Positions 1 through 10,581 of a stretch of DNA of 64,000 bases are shown here, piece after piece (the stretch's first letter is position 1; each line of letters opens with the position of its first letter). This stretch comes from Zygaena filipendulae (Eukaryota; Arthropoda; Insecta; Lepidoptera; Zygaenidae): positions 14,463,501-14,527,500 of the forward strand of contig OU015654.1 of the NCBI GenBank assembly GCA_907165275.2, read 5' to 3'. The position numbers were made by a program, and so were the translations under genes. The notes under the pieces are model-generated. The model had not been told where the DNA came from. It searched no databases and was given only the letters and a program-made list of their open reading frames with translations.

Positions 1-99
1 CCCATCAACGGACCGTTAAAATTTTCTTTGTCAATAAAGATAAAACTGCGATGTCAATTTGAATTCATTGCTTCGGAGGACCACCACCGAAACGTCTCT

Positions 100-134
100 T
101 ATCGGAGTTATTTAACATCTAAATAACTCCGATA
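100..134. repeat. Perfect short hairpin
   Basis: A 15-bp perfect inverted repeat (TATCGGAGTTATTTA and its reverse complement) is separated by a 5-base loop. No T tract or coding region adjoins it. It may be a MITE remnant or a chance palindrome. Confidence 0.4.
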
Positions 135-418
135 TAAGAATTAGAAGGAACGGGAGTAATCAGTAACATTGACATAAAACTGCTACACTAATTTGTGACC
201 GACGTCGGTCGAGCGAGACCGTCGGCATCGGTTGCACCTGGTTGAGTTTCGTTTCGATGTCTTCGAAGTATTTTCCAATCTAAACGACCCAAAATTAGAC
301 GGGCTGAGACAACTTTGGAACCGGTCAACATAAAATTGGAAACCAACTGTAGTCCCCGAGTTGCGCAAGAGCCGACCGACCAGTTTGGCGCGGGCTGGGT
401 GTCGCCCGCGCGTGGGAC

Positions 419-457
419 CGACGCCGCACGCCGCACGCCGCACGCCGCACGCCGCTG
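419..457. repeat. CGCACGC-type 7-bp tandem repeat
   Basis: About five units of a CCGCACG heptamer lie in a GC-rich patch (365-480) inside AT-rich DNA. Open frames across it on both strands are products of the repeat and carry no recognisable domain. Confidence 0.6.
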
Positions 458-1408
458 CGACGCAACGGCTCGTACGACGTTTTACCTTATCCAGTAAAGT
501 TATTTTAACTGTCATTATATTGCCGCGGATTAAGATTCTTGCTGACATAAATTTTACATGCACACCACTTAAAATATGACCACACTCTATGCTATTAAAT
601 ACCGCGCGTCTAAATCGGTGATTTACTGCAAGCGTAAACTCGATAACTTAAGACTCGGTTGGAAGAACCTCCACTAGTTTGCTAAATTAGTTAAGATACA
701 TCTTCTGTCACTACTGTTAGTAGGTGAGAATCTGATTGTTCTCTCTGGCTATGGCCGCCTGGTTTTGTCTATTTAGATGTTATCTTGAATAAATTGATTT
801 TTAACGATGAGATCCTCGATATTAGCTATCGAGGAACTTTATTGAACCGTTTCTACAAATCGAATCGAATGTTAAGTGATTTTCGTCGATCGAGAGGACG
901 CATCAGATGCTTTCGGATCGAAAGAACATGGTGGCTTTCTAAAATTAATTAATACCTCTTAGTCTCCTTCTAATTAAGTAGTATTATGGGAAAATCACGG
1001 GTTGATGCTACAACAGAGTAGAGCAGTATCTCGCTGCGCAGGCGCAGCTCCCAATCGTATATTTAACATTTTATATTGACAGTAACGGTACCAACAACTT
1101 AATTCCATTTTGGACCTAAAGCCGCACCTGTCGAGTGACACGGAATTATTGGATGCTAACATATTTTGCATGACCTTTTGCGTGGTCGAAATGTTCAATA
1201 TTAAGGCTCTTGTTTATTTTATTTTATTTTTTTTTATTTTTTTTTGGAGGAAAACCTTACGGCTAATGTAACAAAATTAAATATATAAAATGGCAGACAG
1301 CCATTCGCGGAATTCACAATTAGATAAAAAGTGTAAAATGTAATGTAAATTTATTTTTATAGTATTGTGGAGAAATTTACACATGTTATGATTAGATTCA
1401 CTTATTCA

Positions 1409-1591
1409 CTAATTATTTACGTGGTGTTGATCAATGGTCGTTGCACTATATTCTTCGTCAGCTACTACACCATTTGTGCTGCTTTTTTTAAAAAACTCTT
1501 TTAAGGATTTCTTACCAGATTCTATAGTTTGTTCTTTTAATGTTTTAAGTTCGAGACATTTAAACCCCTTCGTTCCGCTCCGCTCTGACAT
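1409..1591 (-). CDS. Small uncharacterised ORF, 60 aa, doubtful
   Basis: The frame starts at a true ATG at 1591 (MSERSGTKGFKCLELKTLKE...) with A at -3, and ends at 1409. The peptide is lysine- and glutamate-rich and hydrophilic, with no signal peptide, membrane segment or domain I recognise. The open frame extends upstream to 1747, but that upstream start is GTG. The composition is more protein-like than the other short frames here, so it could be a small gene, an exon piece or a transposon remnant. A chance ORF remains the default explanation. Confidence 0.15.
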   Translation of the reverse strand: MSERSGTKGFKCLELKTLKEQTIESGKKSLKEFFKKSSTNGVVADEEYSATTIDQHHVNN

Positions 1592-2752
1592 TATTGTAAT
1601 CACACAACTAATAAGTGCCCCGGAAAAACATCGCGTCGTGACCGCAATCACCCGCTTATAATTTGAACCGTGGAAGGGTGGCCGTCTCACTCGGTATTGA
1701 TGGCGTGTATTTATCATACATAATTTAAGAACACCTGCTGTTCCCACAGATGAGCGGTATCTGTCAAATTAATACAATCCTCCGCCCGCGAGATAATAGT
1801 TTGTTGGCTTTTGACGGATAATAGTTTGTTTGGTTTACCTTCCTACCTGACCCGTGTCTTCCTATGCTGTTGCATGTTTTTGATGATTAATTATTGACTT
1901 TAATTTATCGATCGCTTTGCGAATATCCTTCGGTTTCGAGTCTATAATGGTTTTGGACATTGACAAATCTAGCGTCATTTGTTAGCATTTGACGGTTGCC
2001 GGCGCTAGTCTCTCCATTGGAAGTTAGAAATGGCTCAGCCATATATAGGCAGATAGCGTGTCGATATCAACTGGTGACTTTGCTTCGCTATGCTCTTAGG
2101 CTGCGTCTGCGCATAGCCGTTCTAGGTTCTTCTTATCCCGTTAGCCTCTATGTACTGGAGCACATACTGAGGGCAAATTGTTCTGAGTGAATAGTTTTGT
2201 ACAAAAAGTGTTGACTTCTACTTTTCAAAATAATATATTCTATTATTATTTCCTACATTAAAATTATAAATGTTAAAAAAAAATCAACTACTTATCGTTT
2301 TCTTACATTGGTGGATTTTTTTCTTTTCTTCTGTTCACTAACTACTATTTTACTTGATTTGTACTAATGAAAAGGAACCATATTAGTATCCTACAGATAC
2401 CTACAAATAATAGAGCCAATCCAATCCTACGTGATATATATAATTATATTATATTTTGATACATATTCATTCATCGCCTGTATAGAGACGAAAGGTGTAT
2501 TAGCTTACCTCTAGATAGTCTCCCACCTATTTCATAGCAGAGGGTCACCTACCAACTAAATGGGTCAACAAGCATGAACCCTGGCTAGGTTTGTGACATG
2601 GTAACCGGAGCCGCGCGGGCACTTGTCCAGGCGGCAGATGCGCGTGCGCAGGTGACCGCGCCGCCCCGCGCCCCACCGCCCCCCGCCACCGCACTGCGCA
2701 CGCCAGTTCAAAGGACAACCACTTTCTCTAATGAGCAGGTGCGATATTAATA

Positions 2753-2818
2753 TAACGATTGCTTTCATTCATTGACGCACAGGAATAATCTCTAGTGCGT
2801 CAATGAAAGCAAACGTTA
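2753..2818. repeat. 66-nt hairpin, pre-miRNA-sized
   Basis: The left arm (2753-2780) and right arm (2795-2818) pair over 24 bp, with one mismatch and one 4-base bulge (an extra TCAT in the left arm). The loop is about 14 bases. Size and shape resemble a miRNA precursor, but a foldback transposon remnant would look the same. I do not recognise a known mature miRNA seed. Confidence 0.5.
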
Positions 2819-3171
2819 TGCCATCCGAATAGAAAACAATTGAATCGATTTGCATATAATTACGAAAATGTTCAATTTCTCTCGGATTTCGCTTTTTGAG
2901 TCGAGATCTTTTGGAAACTTTAAACGATACTGTAGACGAAAACTTTTCGAGGGATTTTGCGAAAGATCTAAAACTATTTTCGAGCGGAGATCAGACGGAT
3001 GCCAAGGTCAAGGGAAATAACCTACCAATACTTGAATAATGACTACCTTGACTATAAATATTTTACTTGCCTTTAGGGTAGTGGCACACACCACCAGCCC
3101 GAGGCGAGCGGCATCTGTGCGTCGACGCGCGCAATCAGTATTGGTTATTGATGCCTCAGGCGGGCGAGCAC

Positions 3172-3197
3172 CCCCGCCCCCGCCCCCGCCCCCGCCT
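3172..3197. repeat. CCCCCG microsatellite
   Basis: About four units of CCCCCG lie in a local GC-rich patch (about 3100-3200). Confidence 0.6.
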
Positions 3198-3277
3198 CAA
3201 CTCCCATGCTGAGATGTGCTGGCGCATCAGCCCTCTTAGCCAAGTTGACACTCTATTATCGTAAACGCATAGAAGCC

Positions 3278-3735
3278 TATGACGACCCGATGGGCACAGT
3301 AGGTCATCACGGCTACCCGCTAATTAAGAGATTCCGTGCTCGATTCCGGTGAACTTTGTGTGATTAATACTTTTCAGTCTTTTATATATTTACTAGCTGT
3401 GCCCCGCAGTTTCACCCGCGGTAATTTCGGAGTTCCCGCGGGAATCCCGGGATATAAAGTACCCTATGTCCTTCTCTGTACCCCTGACAACGTGCATGCG
3501 AAATTTCATCCAAATCCGTTGAGCCGTTTTTGCGTGATTGAGTAACAAACATCCAAACATCTAAACATCCACACTTTCTCATTTATAATATTATAGTAGG
3601 ATACTAAAATATATAATATGTAATAATATGTAGTAAGTATATTATGCCACATATTGCCTAGTTTCCACGACACAAGCTTACCCAGTGTGGGATCAAGTAG
3701 ATCTGTGTAGTAAAGTCGATTATTATTATAGAAAA
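3278..3735 (+). mobile_element. tRNA-derived SINE, split by a Helitron insertion
   Basis: The head carries a tRNA-like pol III promoter: an A-box-like GGGCACAGTAGG near 3290 and a B-box-like TGCTCGATTCC near 3333. The body resumes after 3601 and ends with CCACGACACAAGC and GTGTGGGATCAAGTAGATC near 3667-3705. The same body motifs appear in the SINEs at 17747 and 51476 and, inverted, at 3935-4003. The 209 bp at 3393-3601 are a later Helitron-like insertion. SINEs are mobilised by a LINE partner that is not present here. Confidence 0.65.
3393..3601 (-). mobile_element. Helitron-like (Lep1-type) non-autonomous element
   Basis: On the minus strand the element begins with TC at 3601 and ends CAGCTAG at 3393, flanked by host A and T as Helitrons require. 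The subterminal GCGGGTGAAACTGCGG forms a short hairpin just before CTAG. It has no target duplication and no coding capacity. It interrupts the SINE at 3278-3735, so it is the younger insertion. This is one of the best-preserved copies of the family in the window. Confidence 0.75.
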
Positions 3736-3753
3736 CTTAGTTTTCTATAATAA
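3723..3753. repeat. Perfect 14-bp hairpin with 3-base loop
   Basis: TTATTATAGAAAAC is followed by TTA and then its exact reverse complement, at the 3' end of the SINE copy. It may be a snap-back of the SINE tail. Confidence 0.5.
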
Positions 3754-3934
3754 CGGAGTCGTTATGTCACGTGCCGACCTAATCTCGCAAAACTGGCCGT
3801 TCGTTCCTTGGTTTAATATCCATTAGCAATGACCTATTTTATAGATCGCCAACTGGCGGATGGGGCAGGTATATTTTTCTATATTATTTTATTAATCTAT
3901 AGCTAGCTAAACTGCTTTCAGTATTTTTTTAAAT

Positions 3935-4003
3935 AATAATAATAATAATCCACTTCACAACACACAGATCTACTTGATCCCACACTAAGCTATAAGCTTA
4001 TAA
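3935..4003 (-). mobile_element. SINE 3' fragment, inverted
   Basis: The motif GATCTACTTGATCCCACACT at 3968 is the reverse complement of the SINE body near 3688-3705. It sits beside an (AAT)n tract, as expected for the tail. Together with 3278-3735 it makes a local inverted repeat of SINE 3' ends. Confidence 0.55.
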
Positions 4004-4809
4004 ATGCTTGTTTTCCCCATATTACTTACGTTTATCGTATTCACTAGAGGTATTATACCTATTTATCGATTTACCTATTCTTACATACCAAATGTAGCAC
4101 CCGTATAGTTAAATGTTATAAGGTATTTTGTTAATATTTATTTAATATATCTGCAAACCTCTACTACCTAATATCCAGTTGAATTAACCTCAGAAATCGC
4201 CATCATTAAAAGGATTAAACTAAACTTAGTACACCTAGATGAACCAAGAGTGCAAATAGTTAGTGGCGGAGCACCTCAGTGAAATACCACGGGTCAGTAG
4301 CAGAGTGTTACAATACTAATATTATAGTTAAAGGTAAAAGTGTCAAATTTTTAATGAAACAAAACTACATGTGTTCAGTTATTATTAATAGACGTCTTTA
4401 TTTTCTATCACCTTAAACATAATAACAATCTTTGTTCTCCTAGGTCCGCGTCTAGCACTCAGTATCGCTACCGCGCCCGCGCCCGCGCCCTCGCCCGCTG
4501 CCGCCCATGACGGTGACCTCCGGCGCGGCGCAGGCGCAGGTGCGCTCGCCAGATTCCTCGCCGCCCATACGTGCCCGGGCGCAGCCCGCAGCAGCTCCTC
4601 GCCGGGCCCTGCCCACACACAAATATAAACTAAGCGCTAGGTTTCACTGACTAATTAAATGATTAATTTAATATGACTGGAGTGTTATTTTGAATCATAT
4701 TATAGAATAAAATACCAAATATTAAAATACTATGTAGCTGAAATAATTTTAAAATAGAATAGGTGTCAAAATGGCTAGATACCACTCATGTCAGCATAAT
4801 TATAATATA
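4004..4809. other. AT-rich intergenic span with one GC-rich patch
   Basis: Nothing gene-like is recognised. A CG-rich tract at about 4445-4615 (CGCGCCCGCGCCC-type repeats) opens reading frames by composition only. Confidence 0.4.
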
Positions 4810-4870
4810 CTAGCTGTATCCTCGCAGTTTTACTCCCGTGAATTTCTAAAGAAGGATGGCCAGATCGGAC
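4810..4870 (-). mobile_element. Helitron-like fragment, decayed
   Basis: It begins CTAGCTGTATCCTCGCAGTT, a mutated version of the family 3' end read on the minus strand, and loses similarity after about 60 bp. Confidence 0.5.
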
Positions 4871-7005
4871 TCGATACGAAACAATGGTGTCCATATATGA
4901 TATATATATGAAAAAAATCCTTATTTTTTAAGATTTTAAAAAACACAAAAAATATCTCTATAAGTAGCCACAAAAAAAAGATATTAATTTATTTTTGTTT
5001 TTGTAACTTCTACGACATCATGTATGTGGTTTCAGAACGCACGTATTGACGATTCATTTCGCGTATGACATGACTTAGTATTCAAAGACTATAATTATTT
5101 ACGTTTTTCTTAATAGTTTTACTAGATAATTATGTAGGCATCAAATCAACAACTGTGTGTGCGTTCTTGTCATAAAAAAAAATTATTTAGGTTCATAGTA
5201 AGTATAAGCATTTTGTTCAATTGCGTACATCGGAACGTCATTTGTCTTTGACAAGTTACTAAATCTGTGGTCATCGAACCGCGCCAGTGATTGTCATTAA
5301 TCATTAATATTTGATTTGATTGGCAATTGACATGACACCCGGCAATCACGCATTTTAATCGCTTTACTTGTTGTTCTATTTTGAATTTCCTTTGTCGTTT
5401 TTACCTAGGCATTTTTTACGGACTGATAACTACCACTTGTGACTACATTATTTCTATGCTAACTACACTTTTAGGTCGGGTAAAATGTAGTTGTTGATTT
5501 TAACCTCAAATGTATTGTGGATTTTACGATGTTATTTTAAAAAATTGTGGCTATTTAGATATGATTTTTAAACGGGATGGTATTTACAACATAAAAACAA
5601 ATCAATCTAACTATAGTTTATTTTGGGACATGAAAAATAAAAGTCAAGTCCAGCTCCTATAGAAATTTTGCCATTGTTCTTTATCTGTTTTCGGATAAAA
5701 GTGTAAGTAATATGGTTGATTAGCATAGTTACTCACGATAATTTTGATATTCCTTCGGGAACCCATTTGTTTCGAAATAAAAGTATCCTATGTTAATCAG
5801 GAATGCTGTATTTTGTAATGAAATAATTTAATTATATATTAGTTGGGGTGCGCATCTATGTATGGTACATTCTATATTACCGTTTGCTCTATTATTTCGC
5901 TATTATCGAAGTCAAAAGTGTGTATTCGAACTAAAACTCTCCAGAAGGAGTTCGAAACATGTGGAGTCGTTTTTAATGATTAACCGTGAATAAGGCGCGC
6001 GTAAATAAAAATAAATAAACGATAGGCCGCAATAAACGGACCAAAAAACATGTAGAAACTATCGTAAAATCGATTATGTAATTGGTCCGGAAACACAATT
6101 TACCATCACTGTAAAAATGTCACATCGCTGGCGCAGGACACGCGGCCCGTCCGGACGATGTATTGCCGCGCGTCACATGGCTCTCGGGGGCACTCGGGGA
6201 CATTTGGGGACACTCGGGGGCCCTTTGACTCGCTCGGTGACGCCTGGCAACACTCGGGGTCGTTCGGCACAGCTCGGCATCGCTCGGAAGACTCGAAGAC
6301 GCCAGCTGCGTCCCTCTCGCGCGCCGTAAAACTGCTATTAATTTGTTAGCTGTCCTTACTTTCGATACCATCGCAACACGATACATAAATCAATAAGATA
6401 AACTATTTTTCAACAATCATTGTGTTTTGTCTTATTTATAAATGTATATGTATCTGATATTATAATAAGTTAACGATTAATTTGATCATAATATCACCAC
6501 TTCATTATTTTGAAAGCGTGGGAATAAATATCATTTTGCACTTATACAAATAATCAATCAAAAAAGAAGTAAAATTTCATGTACTTATTTAAATATTTAG
6601 AAAACTATCAAACATCATGTCTCAATGTTTAATTAAGATCTCAAGAAAGTTAAAATTAATAATATTATTAATTATTATGCTTGTAAAATTACTTTTAGAT
6701 AGCGCACCTTAATCTAACTTAAACCAACTTCCGGTTTGACAGTTCAAGTAATAACTTTAATTGGCGGAACATTTGTCAGTGACAATCGATTAACGGCGTA
6801 TAAATAAAGAAGGTAATAAACTGAATTGTCACGGTAAAAAAAAAACAATATGCGGATGTTAAAAATGTAGGACCGTGACGGAAGCGTTATCTGGTAGATC
6901 GTCGCACGCGCACGGCGAGGCGGCGCGTCACGGCCGGTGTGCACCTGCCCTTATGTCGCCAGCACTAGCGGCTCGCCACCATATTAAACAAATCAATATT
7001 AAATA
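4871..7005. other. AT-rich intergenic span
   Basis: No gene is recognised. The span holds a GC-rich patch at 6117-6330 with degenerate CACTCGGGG repeats (about 6183-6265). The remainder is AT-rich with no clear repeat family identified by eye. Confidence 0.4.
6183..6300. repeat. Degenerate CACTCGGGG tandem repeat
   Basis: Several imperfect copies of a 9-12 bp unit built on CTCGGGG or CTCGG are seen. Overlapping open frames on both strands reflect the repeat, not genes. Confidence 0.5.
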
Positions 7006-7197
7006 CTAGCTGACCCCCGCCGTTTCACCCGCGTTTATTTCGGAGTTCCTGTGGAAATTCCGGGATGAATAGAATTTATTTAGCTCCATTTTCCTGATAA
7101 CGTGTATGCAAAATTTCATGATAATCTGCTGAATAGTTATGACGTGAAAGCGTATACAAACAAACAAACTCATTTACGCATTTATAACATTAAGGAC
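7006..7197 (-). mobile_element. Helitron-like non-autonomous element
   Basis: The minus-strand 3' end CTAG lies at 7006-7009. It is followed by the family blocks GTTTCACCCGCG, TTTCGGAGTTCC, CCTGATAACGTGTATGC and AAATTTCATGAT. The AT-rich 5' end lies near 7190. Confidence 0.65.
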
Positions 7198-8868
7198 ATA
7201 CCTACCTACGCGGCGGCAGGAGAAAACGTTATTACCTACTTTGTAGAAAAAATAAAAATATTTATTACGTTAAAAGCACAGGTTGGTGGGTTGTTGGGAC
7301 CTACTTTTAAGCATTTGACATACTTGCACCAGATGGTCCCACTCTTCCATATCCAAACATTTATGTAGTAAATAACCTAAAAAATAAACTAACCAACAGC
7401 AGATCCAAACCTAATCAATGAAAAATAAAGATGTTTTCTAAATTCCTCGCAAAGCTTGCTTAGAAATAAATCAATCATCGACATCACAAGCCTCTATGTC
7501 GAATTTGTAAAGAATTAAAAGCGTCGCGTTTTAGTAAAGTTTGTCAATATGTCTTAATTTTCTCGAATTAGCATCATATTTCATCGGCTGCGTGGTTTAG
7601 GTCTCCCTCTTTGCCTCTAATCTGCTAACTAAAAAGCTATTTAAAACTGACTGCTACGCCACAGGTACGATCTCCGCGTCCGGGTAAACGGTGTATGCGA
7701 TGAATATTCGTGTTTCCCGCGAGTCTGGCTGTTTAGTACGTGTTATAATTGTTTATTTACAAAAAAATATGAGAAAATTATATACCAGTTGTCTGGTACT
7801 CATTCAAACTCTGCTTAGTTTGGTACCTGGGGGCACTGTGTGAACGGACAAACGTTTTTATTATTAATTTGTTTCATTGTTTTGTTATTGGTATTAATTT
7901 AAAATTATTTTATCAATTCATTTTTTTGAGCAACAACAGTAGCAAAGTTGTAGACAAATCACACTGTCGCATTTGTAACTATAAAGTCTAGCATAGTTAG
8001 GTACGAAATAATACTTACTGATACGTACCAAAAATCCATTGTCTATTTCCACGCTGCGAAACGGTGACTTTTTGCCGATCGGTCGCTCTTACGTCGCCTC
8101 CGTCCCGTCGTCGTGTCGTCAGCACTAAAGCGCTCCACAATAGGGATGTGGACTACTTTTGAAAATCAAAATTCTAATTATTCCGTCAGTTAGAAAATTC
8201 AAAAACAATAGACAAGTATTTTTTGCTTTTTTAAATAAATTAAAATATACAGAGATAAAGCGCATTAAAGTTTAGGATGAGGTCGTGACGTCACTAACCG
8301 CAAAACCGCCATACAAACTGTCAGAATAGTGACGTCACGCGAAATTTCAACTCAATATATCGCCTTTATTTTTTGATTACGTAAAAAAAGAAAAAATACG
8401 TGTCTAATATTTTTTAATAATCTACAAGACGGACTAAAAAATAAAAATTAGTCAACATGCCCATTGTTCGAGATCGCAATCTGAACGTTAGCCAGTAATT
8501 AATAGCGAACATTCAAACACTGCAAAATACTTGCGACATGGGTAGTGGTACCCAAGTGTTTACAGTTAGCGTGTGTATGTGCAGTTTTTCCGTATGTAAT
8601 TCTAGTTATTTAGTTGCCTAGAGAGGTACATGGATGACCTACATAATTTATATGATACGTTAATGTTACGTAGGTACCTACAATTAATTATTTTTAATTT
8701 CTTTATACAAAAAAGGTATCTACTTTAAAAATAACGTGTACAGTAAAATAACTACTACATATTATAAACAAACAAACACATTGCCCTTTCGACTTTATAT
8801 TGTAATAACAGTGAGGATGTTCGTATCAGGAAACAAAATAAACAAAAAGTATGAACTAGATACATAGT
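7198..8868. other. AT-rich intergenic span
   Basis: No gene is seen. Two perfect TGACGTCA palindromes at 8286-8337 are the only notable feature. Confidence 0.4.
8286..8337. promoter_or_regulatory. Pair of CRE-type palindromes
   Basis: Two identical GTGACGTCAC blocks have TGACGTCA at 8286-8293 and 8330-8337. TGACGTCA is the consensus site for CREB/ATF bZIP factors. The surrounding sequence may belong to an interspersed repeat, in which case the sites are carried by the repeat and need not act on a nearby gene. Confidence 0.3.
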
Positions 8869-9131
8869 TCAGTAGCCACCAATCAAATCCAAAGGTTTCG
8901 AGTTTGATTCCCAGTGAGGGCGGCATTTGTACCAGAAGAGGGAATACAATAAGCACTGCGTGTAAAAACTTGAAATTTGTCACTATGCATTTTTTTTGTA
9001 TTTTTGGTAAGCACTGATGAAAGGTTTTTAGATACTTATCCTATTATTTGATGCTAATTTGTTTTTTTGCTGTAAGTGTTAGTGTTTACTATGTTGGTGT
9101 AACTTTTAAATAAATAAATAAATAAATAAAT
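8869..9131 (+). mobile_element. tRNA-derived SINE with (AAAT)n tail
   Basis: An A-box-like AGTTCAGTAGCC (about 8868) and a B-box-like GAGTTTGATTCCC (about 8900) are followed by an AT-rich body and an (AAAT)n tail (about 9107-9131). This layout is typical of SINEs copied by LINEs with simple-repeat tails. The body differs from the SINE at 3278, so it is a separate family. Confidence 0.55.
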
Positions 9132-9763
9132 TCAAATCTTAGGTATACGAATGAAAAAGGCAGATTACAGCTAAGAAGCATATTATTATGTATTTACTAA
9201 CCATGCTAGTAGGTACATAGGCACATACCTACCACATTTGGTTTTTCCGAGGTTTTTATGAGATCAAGTGTATTTGCGTGTTGTGAAATGTTATTAGAAA
9301 AGTGAACCCAACGGTATTCTTACGTCACAGTTCACTTATAACAAGTCACTTGTGTAATGTTAACTTCTGTTAGTCTTTATTATGACTTTCCGTGCACTCG
9401 TGCAAAGTAAATTAAAGGTATTTAATATTTTTAATAACAAAAATGTCGCTGGTGATTCGTGACGCGATATGCGAGTGTTGTTCTCTGTTCAGCTCAGCTG
9501 TTAGTGTCGTACAGCCTTATAGTTAATTGTCAAAATATATAATTAACTAACGGGAAGTTATACAGAGTATAAGCATTGACATTGAAGGCAGCGCGGGCTG
9601 CGTGGGAGTCTATTAAGTGGCGAGTGGACGACTCTTCCGCATCTGTAATTAGCACCGGACCAGCATCTGATAAACAACGAGACGCGAACCAACACGTGAA
9701 AACCTACATAGCTCGCGACTTTTGTACAATTTCTTGTCATATAGTAGGTTAGCACATTATACT

Positions 9764-9965
9764 ACCTAGTATATGCTATATTCACCCACGTTAATTTTGG
9801 AGTTCCCGCGTGAATTCCATGAAAAAAATACTTTATGTCTTTCTCTGTACTCCTGACAACGTGTATGCAAAATTTCATGATGATTGGTCGAGTCGTTAAG
9901 GCGTGAAAGCGTAACAAACAAACTAACTCACATTCAGTTTTATTATTTATAATAGTATATAAGGA
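9764..9965 (-). mobile_element. Helitron-like element, decayed ends
   Basis: Internal family blocks are clear: TTTTGGAGTTCCCGCGTGAATTCC and CTGACAACGTGTATGC, then AAATTTCATGATGATTGG and AACAAACAAACTAACTC. The CTAG end is mutated near 9764. Confidence 0.6.
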
Positions 9966-10085
9966 TAATAAATAGTAGAGTTTGGATTTATGAATGTTTC
10001 TGACACGATCGCCTCAGTTTAATTTGTCTGCTATCGGCACAAACATTTTAAACATTCTAAATATGGATGTTCATATCTATGTATA

Positions 10086-10581
10086 TCTTCTATATACTTA
10101 TAATAAATCTGTAGAGATGTCAATTCTGTACATTGAATATATATTTAAAATAATTATTGGAGGATGAATGGTGATCGATACTGATGCCAAAAATACAATC
10201 AGTAAATTTTTTGTGTCTGTCTGTCTGTCTGTCTGTCTGTATGTGCACGTATGGGTCAAAAACTATAGAAGGGATTTTAACCAAACTTGGTACGATTGTA
10301 GTCCATACTCCTGGGCAGGTTATAGGCTATATAACATTACGGTAAGACACATAGGAGCTGAGCAGTGACGATAAATTTGAAGCAAGTCGGATGAAAATGC
10401 GCTTTCAAGCTCTTATCCTCGCATACGATTAATCAATCACGCAAAAACGGCTGAACGGATTTGGATGAAATTTGGCAGGCACGTTGTCAGGGGTACAGAG
10501 AAGGATATAAGATACTTTTTATCCCGGAATTCCCACGGGAACTCTGAAATTACCGCGGGTGAAACCCCGGGACACAGCTAG
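10086..10581 (+). mobile_element. Long Helitron-like element with CTGT microsatellite
   Basis: It starts TCTTCTATATAC at 10086 and ends GACACAGCTAG at 10581, followed by T. The 496-bp copy carries a (CTGT)n run at about 10213-10240, the simple-repeat association I recall for the Lep1 Helitron-like family. The 3' hairpin GCGGGTGAAACCCCGG precedes the end. It is one of the longest copies here and has no transposase. Confidence 0.7.

Larger units (their letters stand above)
135..2752. other. AT-rich intergenic span
   Basis: No recognisable host gene is visible here. The span contains a short GC-rich CGCACGC tandem tract (419-457), a T-rich stretch (about 1210-1245), a short direct repeat containing GATAATAGTTTGTT (about 1790-1832) and one small open frame described separately. 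A GC-rich patch (about 2605-2705) precedes the hairpin at 2753. Confidence 0.5.
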
